NCBI RefSeq assembly: GCF_000423665.1
Contig: NZ_AUIK01000008.1
Coordinates: 434,001-498,000, forward strand
Direction: 5' to 3'
Source: Solirubrobacter soli DSM 22325
Lineage (GTDB): Bacteria > Actinomycetota > Thermoleophilia > Solirubrobacterales > Solirubrobacteraceae
DNA: 64,000 bases
The position numbers were made by a program, and so were the translations under genes. Positions 42,503 through 50,802 of the stretch are shown piece after piece. How positions within the stretch are numbered: the stretch's first letter is position 1; every line of letters starts with the position of its first letter. The notes beneath the pieces were generated by a model, which was not told where the DNA came from, made no database searches, and worked only from the letters and a program-made list of their open reading frames with translations.

Positions 42503-45300
42503 TGAGGGACGAGCTCGCGCGGCAGGTCGCGGCGCGAGCGGATGTCGAGCTTTCGGAACGTGCGGTGCAGGTGGGTCTCGACCGTCTTCTCGGTCACGAA
42601 CAACGCCTGGGCGATGTCGCGGTTCGTCTGGCCCGCGGCGGCCATCTCGGCCACGCGTCGCTCGGCGGCCGTGAGGGCGTCGATGCCGGAGAACATCGCG
42701 CGGCGGGGGCGGGCGCCGAGGATGACGAGCTCCGCGCGGGCCTCGGCGACGAGCGGGGCGGCCTCGCAGCGGGCCGCGATCTCCATCGCCTCCTCCAGCG
42801 TGGAGCGGGCGTCGATGCGGCGGCCGTCGCGGCGCAGGACCCGGCCGAGGTCGACGAGCGCCCGCGCGAGCTCGAGCCGGTACTCGGACGCGCGCAGCGT
42901 CGCGACCGCCTCCTCGAGCAGTGCCTCGTCGCCGCCGGCCACGACGGCGACGACGCGCTGCGCCGAGCCCAGGCCGCCCGGCGCGCCCCAGGCGCGGGAG
43001 ATCGCGAGCTGCTCCGAGGCCAGCGCGAACGCCCGCTCGTCGGCACCGGCGGCCGACAGCGCCCGCGCCGCCCAGAGGCGCCAGAGCGCGCCGCGCTCCT
43101 CGTAGCCGCCGGCCAGGGCGGCCTCGCCGAACGCGAGGAAGTCCTCGGCGGCGCCGCCCGGGTCGCGGTCGACCTCGAGCCGCACCCACGCGCGGGCCGC
43201 CCGCGCCCACACGAGCTCCTGGCGGTCGTAGTCGCCGCGGGCCTCGGCGCCGGCGATCACGGCGCGCGCCTCGTCGACCTGCCCGCGGGCGAGCAGCGCC
43301 TCCACGAGCCAGCTGCAGGCGAACGCGACCGAGCGATTGCCCACGGGCGTGTCGCCCAGGGAGAGCGCGGCGTCGAGCGCCGCCTCGAAGTCGGCCGCCG
43401 CGGATGAGAGCCGGCCGCGCGCCAAGGCGCTCTGCCCGAGGACGATCCACGCCATCAGCGACTCCGCGATCGAGCCGCGGTCGCGGGCGCGGGCCAGCAG
43501 CGCGGTCAACTCGCGCTCGGCGGCGTCCAGCTCCTCGGCCTGCACGAGCACGTACGCGGGCTGCGCGCCGGCGGGGCTGTCGACCGGGAACTCCGCCGTC
43601 AGGGCACCGCCGCCGATCGCGCGGCGGGCGATCGCGGCGGCCTCCCGGGCCTGGCCCGAGGTGATGAACGATCGCTCGAGCGCGGCCTGCACGAGCGCGA
43701 ACCGCTCCTCGGGGCTGCGCCCTTCGAGCTCCGCGAAGCCGGCGAGCAGCTCGTCGCGCCAGGGCGGCGCGGCCAGGTCGCGGACCCAGTTGGCCAGCAG
43801 CGCGCGCTCCGCGTCCAGGCGCAGCTGCGCCGCGCCGCCGAGCCGCGTTCCCTCGCGCTCGAGCGCGACGAACGCCTCGTCGAGCCGGCCCCGGGCGGCC
43901 AGCGCCGAGCCGAGCAGGACGGCGGTCCGCACCGCGAGCTCGCCCGCCGGCTCCAGCCCGGCGGCGCGCTCGAGCAGCGCGACGGCCTCCTCGACCTCAC
44001 CGGCCCGCAGCGACGCGTCGCCGAGCGCGCTCAGGACGGCCGCGAGCTCCTCGGAGGCGGGCGGCTCGGCGAGCGCGCGCCGCAGCATCGCGATCGCCGA
44101 CTGGTTGGCCCCGCGGGTCAGGGCGCGCTCCCCCGCCTCGCGCAGCGTCGCGCCCACCCGCTCGTCGCCGCGCGGGGTCGTCAGCATCAGGTGGTGCGCG
44201 ACCTCTTCGACGGGCGCGCGCATGTCCACCAGCGCCGCGCCCGCCGCGGCGTGCAGCGCCTCCCGCCGCGCGAGCGGGATGTCCTGATAGACGGCGGTGC
44301 GGACCACGGGGTGCACGAACCCCGCGGGCCCCGCGATCCCCGCCTGCGCGAGCTCGTGCAGCCGCGCCGCGACCCCGTCGGCGCTCAACCCCGTCAGCGC
44401 GCCGAGCAGCGGGACCGGCGCCTCGTCGCCACCCACCGCCAGCGCTTCCGCGAACTCACGGACGCCGTCGCCCAGGCGGGACAGACGCAGCAGGATCGAG
44501 AGCCGCACCTCGTCCGGCACGAGCGTGCCGATCCGCTCCAGCAGCGCGCGCTCGTCGCCGGCCGGCGTCGCGGCCAGCTCGCCCGCGACCTGGCCGAGGA
44601 AGAACGGGTTCCCGCCGGACACCCGATGGCACGCGCTGATCGCGGCGGCGCCGAGCGTGCCATTGAAGCGCTGTCGCAGCAGTGCCTCGCTCCCGCGCTC
44701 GGTCAGCGCGTCGACCACGACCCGTCGCCGCGCCTCGGTCCGCAGGTGGGCGATCAGCGCCGGATCGGGGGACGCCTCGCCCGTGCGCAGGCCGAGCGCG
44801 AGCAGGACGCGCAGCGCCTCGAGGCGGCGCGCCAGGTAGAGCAGGAAGCGCACCGAGGCCGCGTCCGCCCACTGCACGTCGTCGACCACCAGCAGCAGGG
44901 GAGCGTCGGTCTCGAGGTTCGCGACGAGCCAATAGAGCCCGTGGTCGACCCCGGTCTGCGGCGAGAAGACCACGCCGGCGTCGGGCCCGACGACGGCCTG
45001 GGCGAGCCGGGCCGCACCCGACAGGAGCCGCTCGCGCTCGGCAGGGCCGCTGTCATGCAGAAGACGTTCGAAGAGCTGCCGCGCGATCCCGTATGACACG
45101 TCGAGCTCGAGCTCCCCGCCGCGGGCGGTGAGCACGGTCGTGCCTTGTCGGCGTGCGCGGCCGGTCAGCTCGGAGAGCAGGCGGGTCTTGCCCGTGCCGG
45201 CCACACCCTCGATCACCAGCAGGGCGCCCTCGCCGCCCGTTGCCCGTTCCAGCAGCCCGCCCGCCGTGGCGAGCTGTCCCTCCCTCTCGATCAGCCCCAT
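42499..45300 (-). CDS. Large ATP-binding LuxR-family transcriptional regulator (LAL-type)
   Basis: The protein has 933 residues. An AAA/STAND ATPase part covers about 1-300 (Walker A EGVAGTGKTRLL, Walker B LLLVVDDVQWAD), then a long TPR-like helical array, and a C-terminal LuxR helix-turn-helix at about 870-930 (LTAAERRVAEMAAAGQTNRD, then VTEKTVETHLHRTFRKL). The start ATG at 45300 is preceded by a strong AGGAGG-like site some 25 bases upstream, so it is not fully certain. It is divergent from the DUF2007 gene. The target is unknown. Confidence 0.92.
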   Translation of the reverse strand: MGLIEREGQLATAGGLLERATGGEGALLVIEGVAGTGKTRLLSELTGRARRQGTTVLTARGGELELDVSYGIARQLFERLLHDSGPAERERLLSGAARLAQAVVGPDAGVVFSPQTGVDHGLYWLVANLETDAPLLLVVDDVQWADAASVRFLLYLARRLEALRVLLALGLRTGEASPDPALIAHLRTEARRRVVVDALTERGSEALLRQRFNGTLGAAAISACHRVSGGNPFFLGQVAGELAATPAGDERALLERIGTLVPDEVRLSILLRLSRLGDGVREFAEALAVGGDEAPVPLLGALTGLSADGVAARLHELAQAGIAGPAGFVHPVVRTAVYQDIPLARREALHAAAGAALVDMRAPVEEVAHHLMLTTPRGDERVGATLREAGERALTRGANQSAIAMLRRALAEPPASEELAAVLSALGDASLRAGEVEEAVALLERAAGLEPAGELAVRTAVLLGSALAARGRLDEAFVALEREGTRLGGAAQLRLDAERALLANWVRDLAAPPWRDELLAGFAELEGRSPEERFALVQAALERSFITSGQAREAAAIARRAIGGGALTAEFPVDSPAGAQPAYVLVQAEELDAAERELTALLARARDRGSIAESLMAWIVLGQSALARGRLSSAAADFEAALDAALSLGDTPVGNRSVAFACSWLVEALLARGQVDEARAVIAGAEARGDYDRQELVWARAARAWVRLEVDRDPGGAAEDFLAFGEAALAGGYEERGALWRLWAARALSAAGADERAFALASEQLAISRAWGAPGGLGSAQRVVAVVAGGDEALLEEAVATLRASEYRLELARALVDLGRVLRRDGRRIDARSTLEEAMEIAARCEAAPLVAEARAELVILGARPRRAMFSGIDALTAAERRVAEMAAAGQTNRDIAQALFVTEKTVETHLHRTFRKLDIRSRRDLPRELVPH

Positions 45301-45406
45301 CCCGATCGGGAACTCAAACGAGATCCTCCTGTGAGACCGATGAGAACCGCCAGGTTCATGCGGATCGGGTGACGACGCGGCCGCGCCCGAGCGCGACAGT
45401 GCCCGC

Positions 45407-45607
45407 ATGAGCGAGTACGTCACGGTCGAGCAGGCGGGGAACGAGGCGATGGCCGACCTGATCAAGCAGCGCTTGGAGGAGGCGGGCATCCCGAGCGTGA
45501 TCGCGGTGAGCAACCTCGGCGCCTTGGCGCAGGCGGGTGCGTCGTACGCCGTGTCCGTTCCGGCCGAGAACGCCGACGAGGCGCGGGAGCTGCTCGGCAA
45601 TGGTTGA
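45407..45607 (+). CDS. DUF2007-type small signal-transducing protein
   Basis: The protein has 66 residues, the usual length. The fold is a small ferredoxin-like alpha/beta domain: VTVEQAGNEAMADLIKQRLE, IPSVIAVSNLGAL, ASYAVSVPAENADEA. The family is a predicted GlnB-like signal transducer of unknown ligand. Its last codons overlap the next gene by 8 bases, so the two are coupled. Confidence 0.82.
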   Translation: MSEYVTVEQAGNEAMADLIKQRLEEAGIPSVIAVSNLGALAQAGASYAVSVPAENADEARELLGNG

Positions 45608-45971
45608 GCTGATGGCCGACATGCCGGCGGGGACCCTCGGGTTCCGCGTCGACGGCGACATCGAGGACGACGACTACGAGGACGTCCTGGTGCCGGCGCT
45701 GAAAGGCGCGATCGAAGGCGGCGGGAAGCTGCGGACGCTCTACCTGATCGAGGAGGTCGACGACATCGAGGGCGAGGCCATGTGGGCCGACGCGAAGCTC
45801 GGGTTCGACCTCGGCGTCAAGCATCAGGACGCGTGGGAGCGTTCCGCGATCGTCACCGACATCAAGTGGATGGCGCGCGCCACGCGTCTGTTCGCGTGGA
45901 TGATCCCCGGCGAGGCGCGCGTGTTCCCGGTGTCCGAGCTGGCGGCCGCGAAGGCGTGGGTGAAGGGATAG
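45600..45971 (+). CDS. SpoIIAA-like (STAS-related, DUF3478-type) protein
   Basis: The protein has 123 residues: MADMPAGTLGFRVDGDIEDD, LRTLYLIEEVDDIEG, AKLGFDLGVKHQDAWERSAI and WMARATRLFAWMIPGEARVF form the SpoIIAA-like fold. It has no phospho-Ser site of the FIDSTG type, so it is a distant cousin of the STAS family. The start ATG lies inside the end of the DUF2007 gene. It is followed 2 bases later by the flavoprotein gene. Confidence 0.87.
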   Translation: MVELMADMPAGTLGFRVDGDIEDDDYEDVLVPALKGAIEGGGKLRTLYLIEEVDDIEGEAMWADAKLGFDLGVKHQDAWERSAIVTDIKWMARATRLFAWMIPGEARVFPVSELAAAKAWVKG

Positions 45972-45973
45972 CG

Positions 45974-47233
45974 ATGGACGTCCTGATCGCAGGCGGCGGG
46001 ATCGCCGGGCTGGAAGCGCTGCTCGGGCTGCGCGAGGTGGCCGGCGACCGCGTGCGGCTGACCCTGGTCGCCCCGGGCGCCGAGTTCACGTACCGCCCGA
46101 TGGCGGTGGCCGAGCCGTTCGCCGTCGGGACGGCGCGTCGGGTCCCGCTCGCCGACGTCGTCGCCGACGCCGGCGCCGAGCTGATCGCCGACGGTCTGGC
46201 GGCGGTCGACGACGGTGCGCGGCGGGTGCGGCTGAGCGGCGGCGCCACCCGTGGCTTCGATGCGCTGCTGGTCGCGACCGGCGCACGCGCCGTGGCAGGT
46301 GTCGAGGGCGCGATGACGTGGTGGCCCGACGGCGACCCGGAGACCTACGGCGGCCTGCTGCGAGACCTCGAGGAGGGCTACTCGAAGCGGCTCGCGATCG
46401 TCGTCCCGCCGGGAGCGACCTGGCCGCTGCCCGCCTACGAGCTGGCGATCATGACCGCGGGCGAGGCGCGCGACCTCGGCCAGGACGATGTCGAAGTAAC
46501 CGTCGTCACGCCTGAGCGGACGCCGTTGTCGCTGTTCGGCGAAGAGGCGGGCGCCGCCGTCGCCGAGGAGCTCGAACGCGCCGGCGTGCGGCTGATCACC
46601 GGCGCGGTCGCCCAGCGTCGCGACGGCGGGCTGGTGCTGGAGCCGAGCGGCGAGCACCTGGACGTCCAGCGCGTCGTCGCGGTCCCCCGCCTGGTCGGCC
46701 CGGCCGTCGAAGGCCTGGCCGCGGACGACGAGGGCTTCCTGCTCACCGGCGAGGACGGGCTCGTCGAGGGCGCGGAGCGCACGTGGGCAGCGGGCGACGG
46801 GGTCGACTCGCCGCTGAAGTTCGGCGCGCTCGCCACCCACCAGGCACGCGTCGCGATCGCCGCGATCGCGCGGCTCGCCGGCGTGAGCGATCCGCCCGAC
46901 CCCGGCGAGGCGGTGATCGAGGGCCGGCTGCTCGTCGGCCTCAAGAGCCGCCGGCTGCGCGGGCGCGGCGACGCCGAGAGCGCGCCGCTGTGGTGGCCGC
47001 AGGGCAAGGTCGCCGGCCAGTACCTCCCACGCTGGCTGGCCGGCCACGGGTTCGCTCCGCCGCCCGCCGCCGAGCCCCCGAGCGACGAGGGCATCCCGGT
47101 GCGCCGGTCGGTCCGTGCGATGGCGGGCGCCGAGGCGAACTACCTCTTCGACGTGCGCCGCCGCTACCGGATCGACGACCCCACGCTCGCCTCGCTCGGC
47201 CGGGCGATCCACCAAGCGAAAGGAAACTCCTGA
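45974..47233 (+). CDS. FAD-dependent NAD(P)H oxidoreductase (NDH-2/SQR-like)
   Basis: The protein has 419 residues. The ADP-binding motif is MDVLIAGGGIAGLEALLGL; the second nucleotide site lies around IVVPPGATWPLPAYELAI; RTWAAGDGVDSP is the late FAD-binding Asp; and LKFGALATHQARVAIAAI is typical of NDH-2 and sulfide-quinone reductases. It has no active-site disulfide CxxC. No C-terminal membrane anchor is seen. It is third in the DUF2007, SpoIIAA-like, FAD, DUF1269 operon. Confidence 0.9.
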   Translation: MDVLIAGGGIAGLEALLGLREVAGDRVRLTLVAPGAEFTYRPMAVAEPFAVGTARRVPLADVVADAGAELIADGLAAVDDGARRVRLSGGATRGFDALLVATGARAVAGVEGAMTWWPDGDPETYGGLLRDLEEGYSKRLAIVVPPGATWPLPAYELAIMTAGEARDLGQDDVEVTVVTPERTPLSLFGEEAGAAVAEELERAGVRLITGAVAQRRDGGLVLEPSGEHLDVQRVVAVPRLVGPAVEGLAADDEGFLLTGEDGLVEGAERTWAAGDGVDSPLKFGALATHQARVAIAAIARLAGVSDPPDPGEAVIEGRLLVGLKSRRLRGRGDAESAPLWWPQGKVAGQYLPRWLAGHGFAPPPAAEPPSDEGIPVRRSVRAMAGAEANYLFDVRRRYRIDDPTLASLGRAIHQAKGNS

Positions 47234-47766
47234 TGCCATACGACACCTTGCTCGTCTACGTGGGGGTCTACGAGCGCGTCGAGGACGCCGAGGCCGACTA
47301 CCAGCTCGTCAAGGAGCTGCACACTGACGCGGACCTGATCGACGCGTACGACGCGGCCGTGATCGAGCGCCGCGACGGCGGGAAGACGAAGATCGTCAAG
47401 CGCCACGAGACCCCCACGCGGGTGGGTGGCGTGCTCGGCGGCGGCATGGGCCTGGCGACCGGGGTCGTCGTGGCGCTGTTCCCGTTCGCCGCCGTCGGCG
47501 GCGGGCTGCTCGCCGGGACGACCGCGGGCGGCGCGATCCTCGGCGCCGTCGCGGGTCACGCCGCGGCGGGCATGAGCCGGCACGACCTCAAGGAGCTCGG
47601 CGAGCATCTCGACACCGGCGAGGCGGGGCTCGTGGTCGTCGCGCTCTCGGACATGGGCGGCAAAGTCGAGGCGGCGATGCAGCGCGCCGAAAAGCTGGAG
47701 ACCAAGGAGATGAAGGCCGACGCGGCCGAGCTCGAACGCGACGCTGCCGAGGTCGCCGCGACGTAG
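47233..47766 (+). CDS. DUF1269-type membrane protein
   Basis: The protein has 177 residues, starting 1 base into the preceding stop (TGATG) with AGGAAA as ribosome site. It has two glycine-rich hydrophobic segments (GGGMGLATGVVVALFPF and AAVGGGLLAGTTAGGAIL) between charged ends, and an Ala/Glu/Lys helical tail. Family members are membrane-associated and stress-induced in some bacteria. It closes the operon. Confidence 0.82.
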   Translation: MPYDTLLVYVGVYERVEDAEADYQLVKELHTDADLIDAYDAAVIERRDGGKTKIVKRHETPTRVGGVLGGGMGLATGVVVALFPFAAVGGGLLAGTTAGGAILGAVAGHAAAGMSRHDLKELGEHLDTGEAGLVVVALSDMGGKVEAAMQRAEKLETKEMKADAAELERDAAEVAAT

Positions 47767-47767
47767 G

Positions 47768-47781
47768 TGCGTGCACCCTTG
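47768..47781 (+). promoter_or_regulatory. TGCGTGCACC(C)TTG motif upstream of the subtilase fusion gene
   Basis: It matches the motif at 29533-29546 except for one base and starts 47 bases before the ATG at 47815 (46 in the other case). The two genes are unrelated, which favours a shared promoter or operator. Confidence 0.4.
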
Positions 47782-47814
47782 ACCCTCGTGTTGGCCGGAG
47801 GAACATCGGCGGGC

Positions 47815-49998
47815 ATGGGAGCGCTCACGACACCCCGAATGGTGATCGCCGCTTCGGCGGCTCTGCTCGCACTCCCGGCCGTGGCCAGGGCGCAGGAGCC
47901 GCAGGTCCGGCTCGCCGCCCCGGCCTCGTGTCCGGTCAATGTGAACTGCATCCCCGGGTTCAAGCGTGTCTACGACTTCGACCCGACGAGCTCGTTCGTC
48001 AAGCTGCCGGTCGCCGACGGTGGGGTGCAGGCGCTCGACGACGGGATCGCCGAGGTCGCCGAGGTGTTCACCTCCAACCCGCAGCTGTCGCGCCCGGACA
48101 TCCTGCCGCTGGCCGACGACAAGCGGATGATCTCCAGCGACCACATCGTGCCGGTGGTGCGCAGCAGCCTTCTGAAGACCTATGGCCCGGCGCTGCGCAA
48201 GCGCCTCGACGCGGCGTCGGCGTTGCTCACGACGCTGCGGCTGCGCGGGCTCAACCAGCAGGTGATCGACGGCCGGTTGCCGGAAGCGGTCGGCGGCGAG
48301 TTCATCGACGCCAACGGTCTCGGCGGCCCGGCCCGGCACACGCGCCGCGGACCGGTCATCGTCCTGGGCTGGCAGGCGTTCGACGAGAACGAGACGCTCG
48401 CGTACCTCTACGCGGCGGCGCTCCGGGGCGACGGCTTCCGCGTCCGCGTGCGCCCGTCCGGCGGCCTCCGGCCGGAGACCGTGGCCGCGTTCAAGCAGCG
48501 CAAGATCGACATCTGGCCGGGCTACTCCGGGTCGCTCCTCGGCTACCTGGGCGGCAAGTCGCTGCGCAGTTCTCTCGCGCGGTTCGGGGCGACCGCGATG
48601 CGCAAGTCGCCGGCCCAGGACCGCAACAGCTTCGCGATGTTGCGCGACGTCGCCACCCGGCTCGGCGTCACCAAGCTGTCCGACCTCGCGCGCTATTGGC
48701 CGAAGCACTCCGTCAGAGCGCTGAAGGCGCGAGCCGCGGCCGCGCCCGAGGCCCTCGAGGAGGAGCAGTGGGCCGTCGCCCCCGACGTCGTGATCAACCT
48801 ACCCGAGGCCTGGAACCTCACCAGCGGCGCCGGGGTCACGGTGGCCGTGATCGACTCCGGTGCCCGGATCGAGCATCCCGACCTCGCGCCGAACATCTGG
48901 ACCAACTTCAACGAGGTCCCCGGCAACGGGATCGACGACGACAACAACGGCTACATCGACGACGTCCACGGCGTGGACCTGTCCAGCACGCAGCCCGGCC
49001 AGGACGTCTCCGACGGCTTCGGCCACGGCACGCACGTCGCCGGGATCATCGCCGCGGCGCGCAACGGTCGCGGGGTCGTCGGCGCCGCCCCGCAGGCCAA
49101 GCTGATGATCATCAAGGCCCTCGGCAACGACGGCTCCGGGACGACCGGCTCGGTCGCGGAGGGCATCCGCTACGCGGTCGCCAACGGCGCGCGGATCATC
49201 AACATGTCGTTGACCAGCACCGAGAACGATCAGCGCGTGGCCGACGCGGTGCAGACCGCCGCCGCCGCCAACGTGCTCGTCGTCGCGTCCGCGGGCAACG
49301 ACTCCAAGGACATCGACACGCAGCCCGCCTATCCCGCGGCGCTGGCCGCCCCGAACCTGCTCGCCGTCGCCTCGACCGATCCGGCGAACGGGCGCGACCT
49401 GAGCAGCTACTCCAATTACGGCAAGCTCACCGTGCAGGTGGCCGCGCCGGGGGCGGACATCCTCTCGACCGCCAACGACGGCGGCTACGTGGTCAAGAGC
49501 GGCACGTCGATGGCCGCCCCGATGGTCGCCGGCGTCGCAGCGCTCGTCGCCGCCGCCAGCCCGGGGATCAGCGCGGTCGACCTGCGCGCGGCGCTGATGG
49601 CGAACGCCGCGCGGTCGGATCTGCCGGTCGCGGCGGGGTACGTCGACGCGCTCAACACGGTGCTGGCCGCGACCGGGAAGGTCGGCTACACGCCGCCGCA
49701 GCCGCCGTCGATCAAGATCCTCAGCGCGACGAGCAAGAAGCGCACCACCAAGGTCCAGGTCGGGGTCTCCGGCTCCACGGCGGCGGTTAAGCGCTACCGC
49801 TTCACGCTCGGCAACGCCAGAGCCGAGGTCCAGGCCCGGCGTTCGCAGTTCAGCGTGAAGATCAACCGCGCCGCGTCACGCGTCAAGGTGGATGCGATCG
49901 ACGCGTCCGGGAAGGTGCTGGCGAGCGCCACCCGCAAGGTCACGGCGCAGCGCGCCGGGAAGCGCCAGGTCGGCTCCGGGGGAAGGGTGGGCACGTGA
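47815..49998 (+). CDS. Permuted glycine-betaine-binding-like domain fused to an S8 subtilase
   Basis: The protein has 727 residues with a signal peptide ending near PAVARAQ. Residues about 38-160 match the C-terminal half of OpuAC/OsmF-type binding proteins (VNCIPGFKRVYDFD, then VAEVFTSNPQLSRPDILPLA, DDKRMI, ALLTTLRLRGLNQQV); residues about 180-290 match the N-terminal half (LGWQAFDENETLAYLYAAAL, KIDIWPGYSGSLLGYL, DRNSFAML), so the order is permuted. Residues about 320-620 are a subtilase with Asp347 (VAVIDSGA), His404 (GHGTHVAG), Asn495 and Ser565 (SGTSMAAPMVAG). The ATG at 47815 follows GGAGGA by 12 bases. It overlaps the next gene by 4 bases. Confidence 0.9.
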   Translation: MGALTTPRMVIAASAALLALPAVARAQEPQVRLAAPASCPVNVNCIPGFKRVYDFDPTSSFVKLPVADGGVQALDDGIAEVAEVFTSNPQLSRPDILPLADDKRMISSDHIVPVVRSSLLKTYGPALRKRLDAASALLTTLRLRGLNQQVIDGRLPEAVGGEFIDANGLGGPARHTRRGPVIVLGWQAFDENETLAYLYAAALRGDGFRVRVRPSGGLRPETVAAFKQRKIDIWPGYSGSLLGYLGGKSLRSSLARFGATAMRKSPAQDRNSFAMLRDVATRLGVTKLSDLARYWPKHSVRALKARAAAAPEALEEEQWAVAPDVVINLPEAWNLTSGAGVTVAVIDSGARIEHPDLAPNIWTNFNEVPGNGIDDDNNGYIDDVHGVDLSSTQPGQDVSDGFGHGTHVAGIIAAARNGRGVVGAAPQAKLMIIKALGNDGSGTTGSVAEGIRYAVANGARIINMSLTSTENDQRVADAVQTAAAANVLVVASAGNDSKDIDTQPAYPAALAAPNLLAVASTDPANGRDLSSYSNYGKLTVQVAAPGADILSTANDGGYVVKSGTSMAAPMVAGVAALVAAASPGISAVDLRAALMANAARSDLPVAAGYVDALNTVLAATGKVGYTPPQPPSIKILSATSKKRTTKVQVGVSGSTAAVKRYRFTLGNARAEVQARRSQFSVKINRAASRVKVDAIDASGKVLASATRKVTAQRAGKRQVGSGGRVGT

Positions 49999-50798
49999 TC
50001 CGTTCGCTCGTCGCGCTGCTGGTGGTCGCGGCCGTGCTCGCCGGCGCGGCACCCGCACGCGCGCAGACGACGCTCACCCTCGGCGGCGACCAGGTCGTCC
50101 AGGCACTGCTCGCCGACCTCGCCTACTTCTACCGCCACTCCACCCCCAACCCGCCGAGCTTCGCGCTCTCGGGCGGCAACACCGCCACGGGCATCGCCGA
50201 CACCGAGCGCGGGATCGCGGACGGGGGCCTGGTCTCACGCCCGCTGCAGGCCGGCGACCCGGCCGATCTCGTGCTGACGCCGCTGGCGACGAGCGGCATC
50301 TGCCTGATCTCCAGTCGCCGCAACCCGGTACCGGGCATCACCCGCGCGCTCCTGCAGGACATCGTCGCAGGGCGCGTCACCGACTGGAGCCAGATTCCGG
50401 GCTCGAAGGTGACCGGCCCGATCGTGCCTGTCGGCCGCGCGCTCAACACGGGCGCCGGGCAGGTGTTCCAGTCGGTGTTCGTCGACCCTGCCACACCGGT
50501 CGCCTGGAAGCCCCTGACGGTCCTGACCTCCGCGGCGGTGCGCGACTACGTCGAGCAGACCCCGGGCGCGTTCGGGTACGTCGACCTGGCGCTCACCGCG
50601 CCGGTGCACGCGATCCCGTACGAGGGGATCGCGTGCACCCGGTCGACGATCGCGAACGGCACCTACCCGGCGCACCGCCCGCTCGGCGTGGTCACCCGCG
50701 GGAAGCCGCGCGGCGCGATGGCCCGGTTCCTGAAGTGGGCCACCACGTCGCGCAAGGCACGGCAGGCGATCGCGACGCGCTACGTCCCGGTCGGTTGA
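49995..50798 (+). CDS. PstS-like phosphate/anion-binding secreted protein
   Basis: The protein has 267 residues with a signal peptide (SLVALLVVAAVLAGAAPARA). PBP-like motifs include TLGGDQVVQALLADL, ALSGGNTATGIADTERG, DLVLTPLATSGICLISSRR, LNTGAGQVFQSVF and FGYVDLALTAP; the Ser/Thr/Gly-rich ligand loops and the spacing suit a PstS-type anion binder. It lacks the PstABC membrane genes. Its start overlaps the subtilase gene by 4 bases, so the two are made together. Confidence 0.85.
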   Translation: MIRSLVALLVVAAVLAGAAPARAQTTLTLGGDQVVQALLADLAYFYRHSTPNPPSFALSGGNTATGIADTERGIADGGLVSRPLQAGDPADLVLTPLATSGICLISSRRNPVPGITRALLQDIVAGRVTDWSQIPGSKVTGPIVPVGRALNTGAGQVFQSVFVDPATPVAWKPLTVLTSAAVRDYVEQTPGAFGYVDLALTAPVHAIPYEGIACTRSTIANGTYPAHRPLGVVTRGKPRGAMARFLKWATTSRKARQAIATRYVPVG

Positions 50799-50802
50799 GG
50801 TT

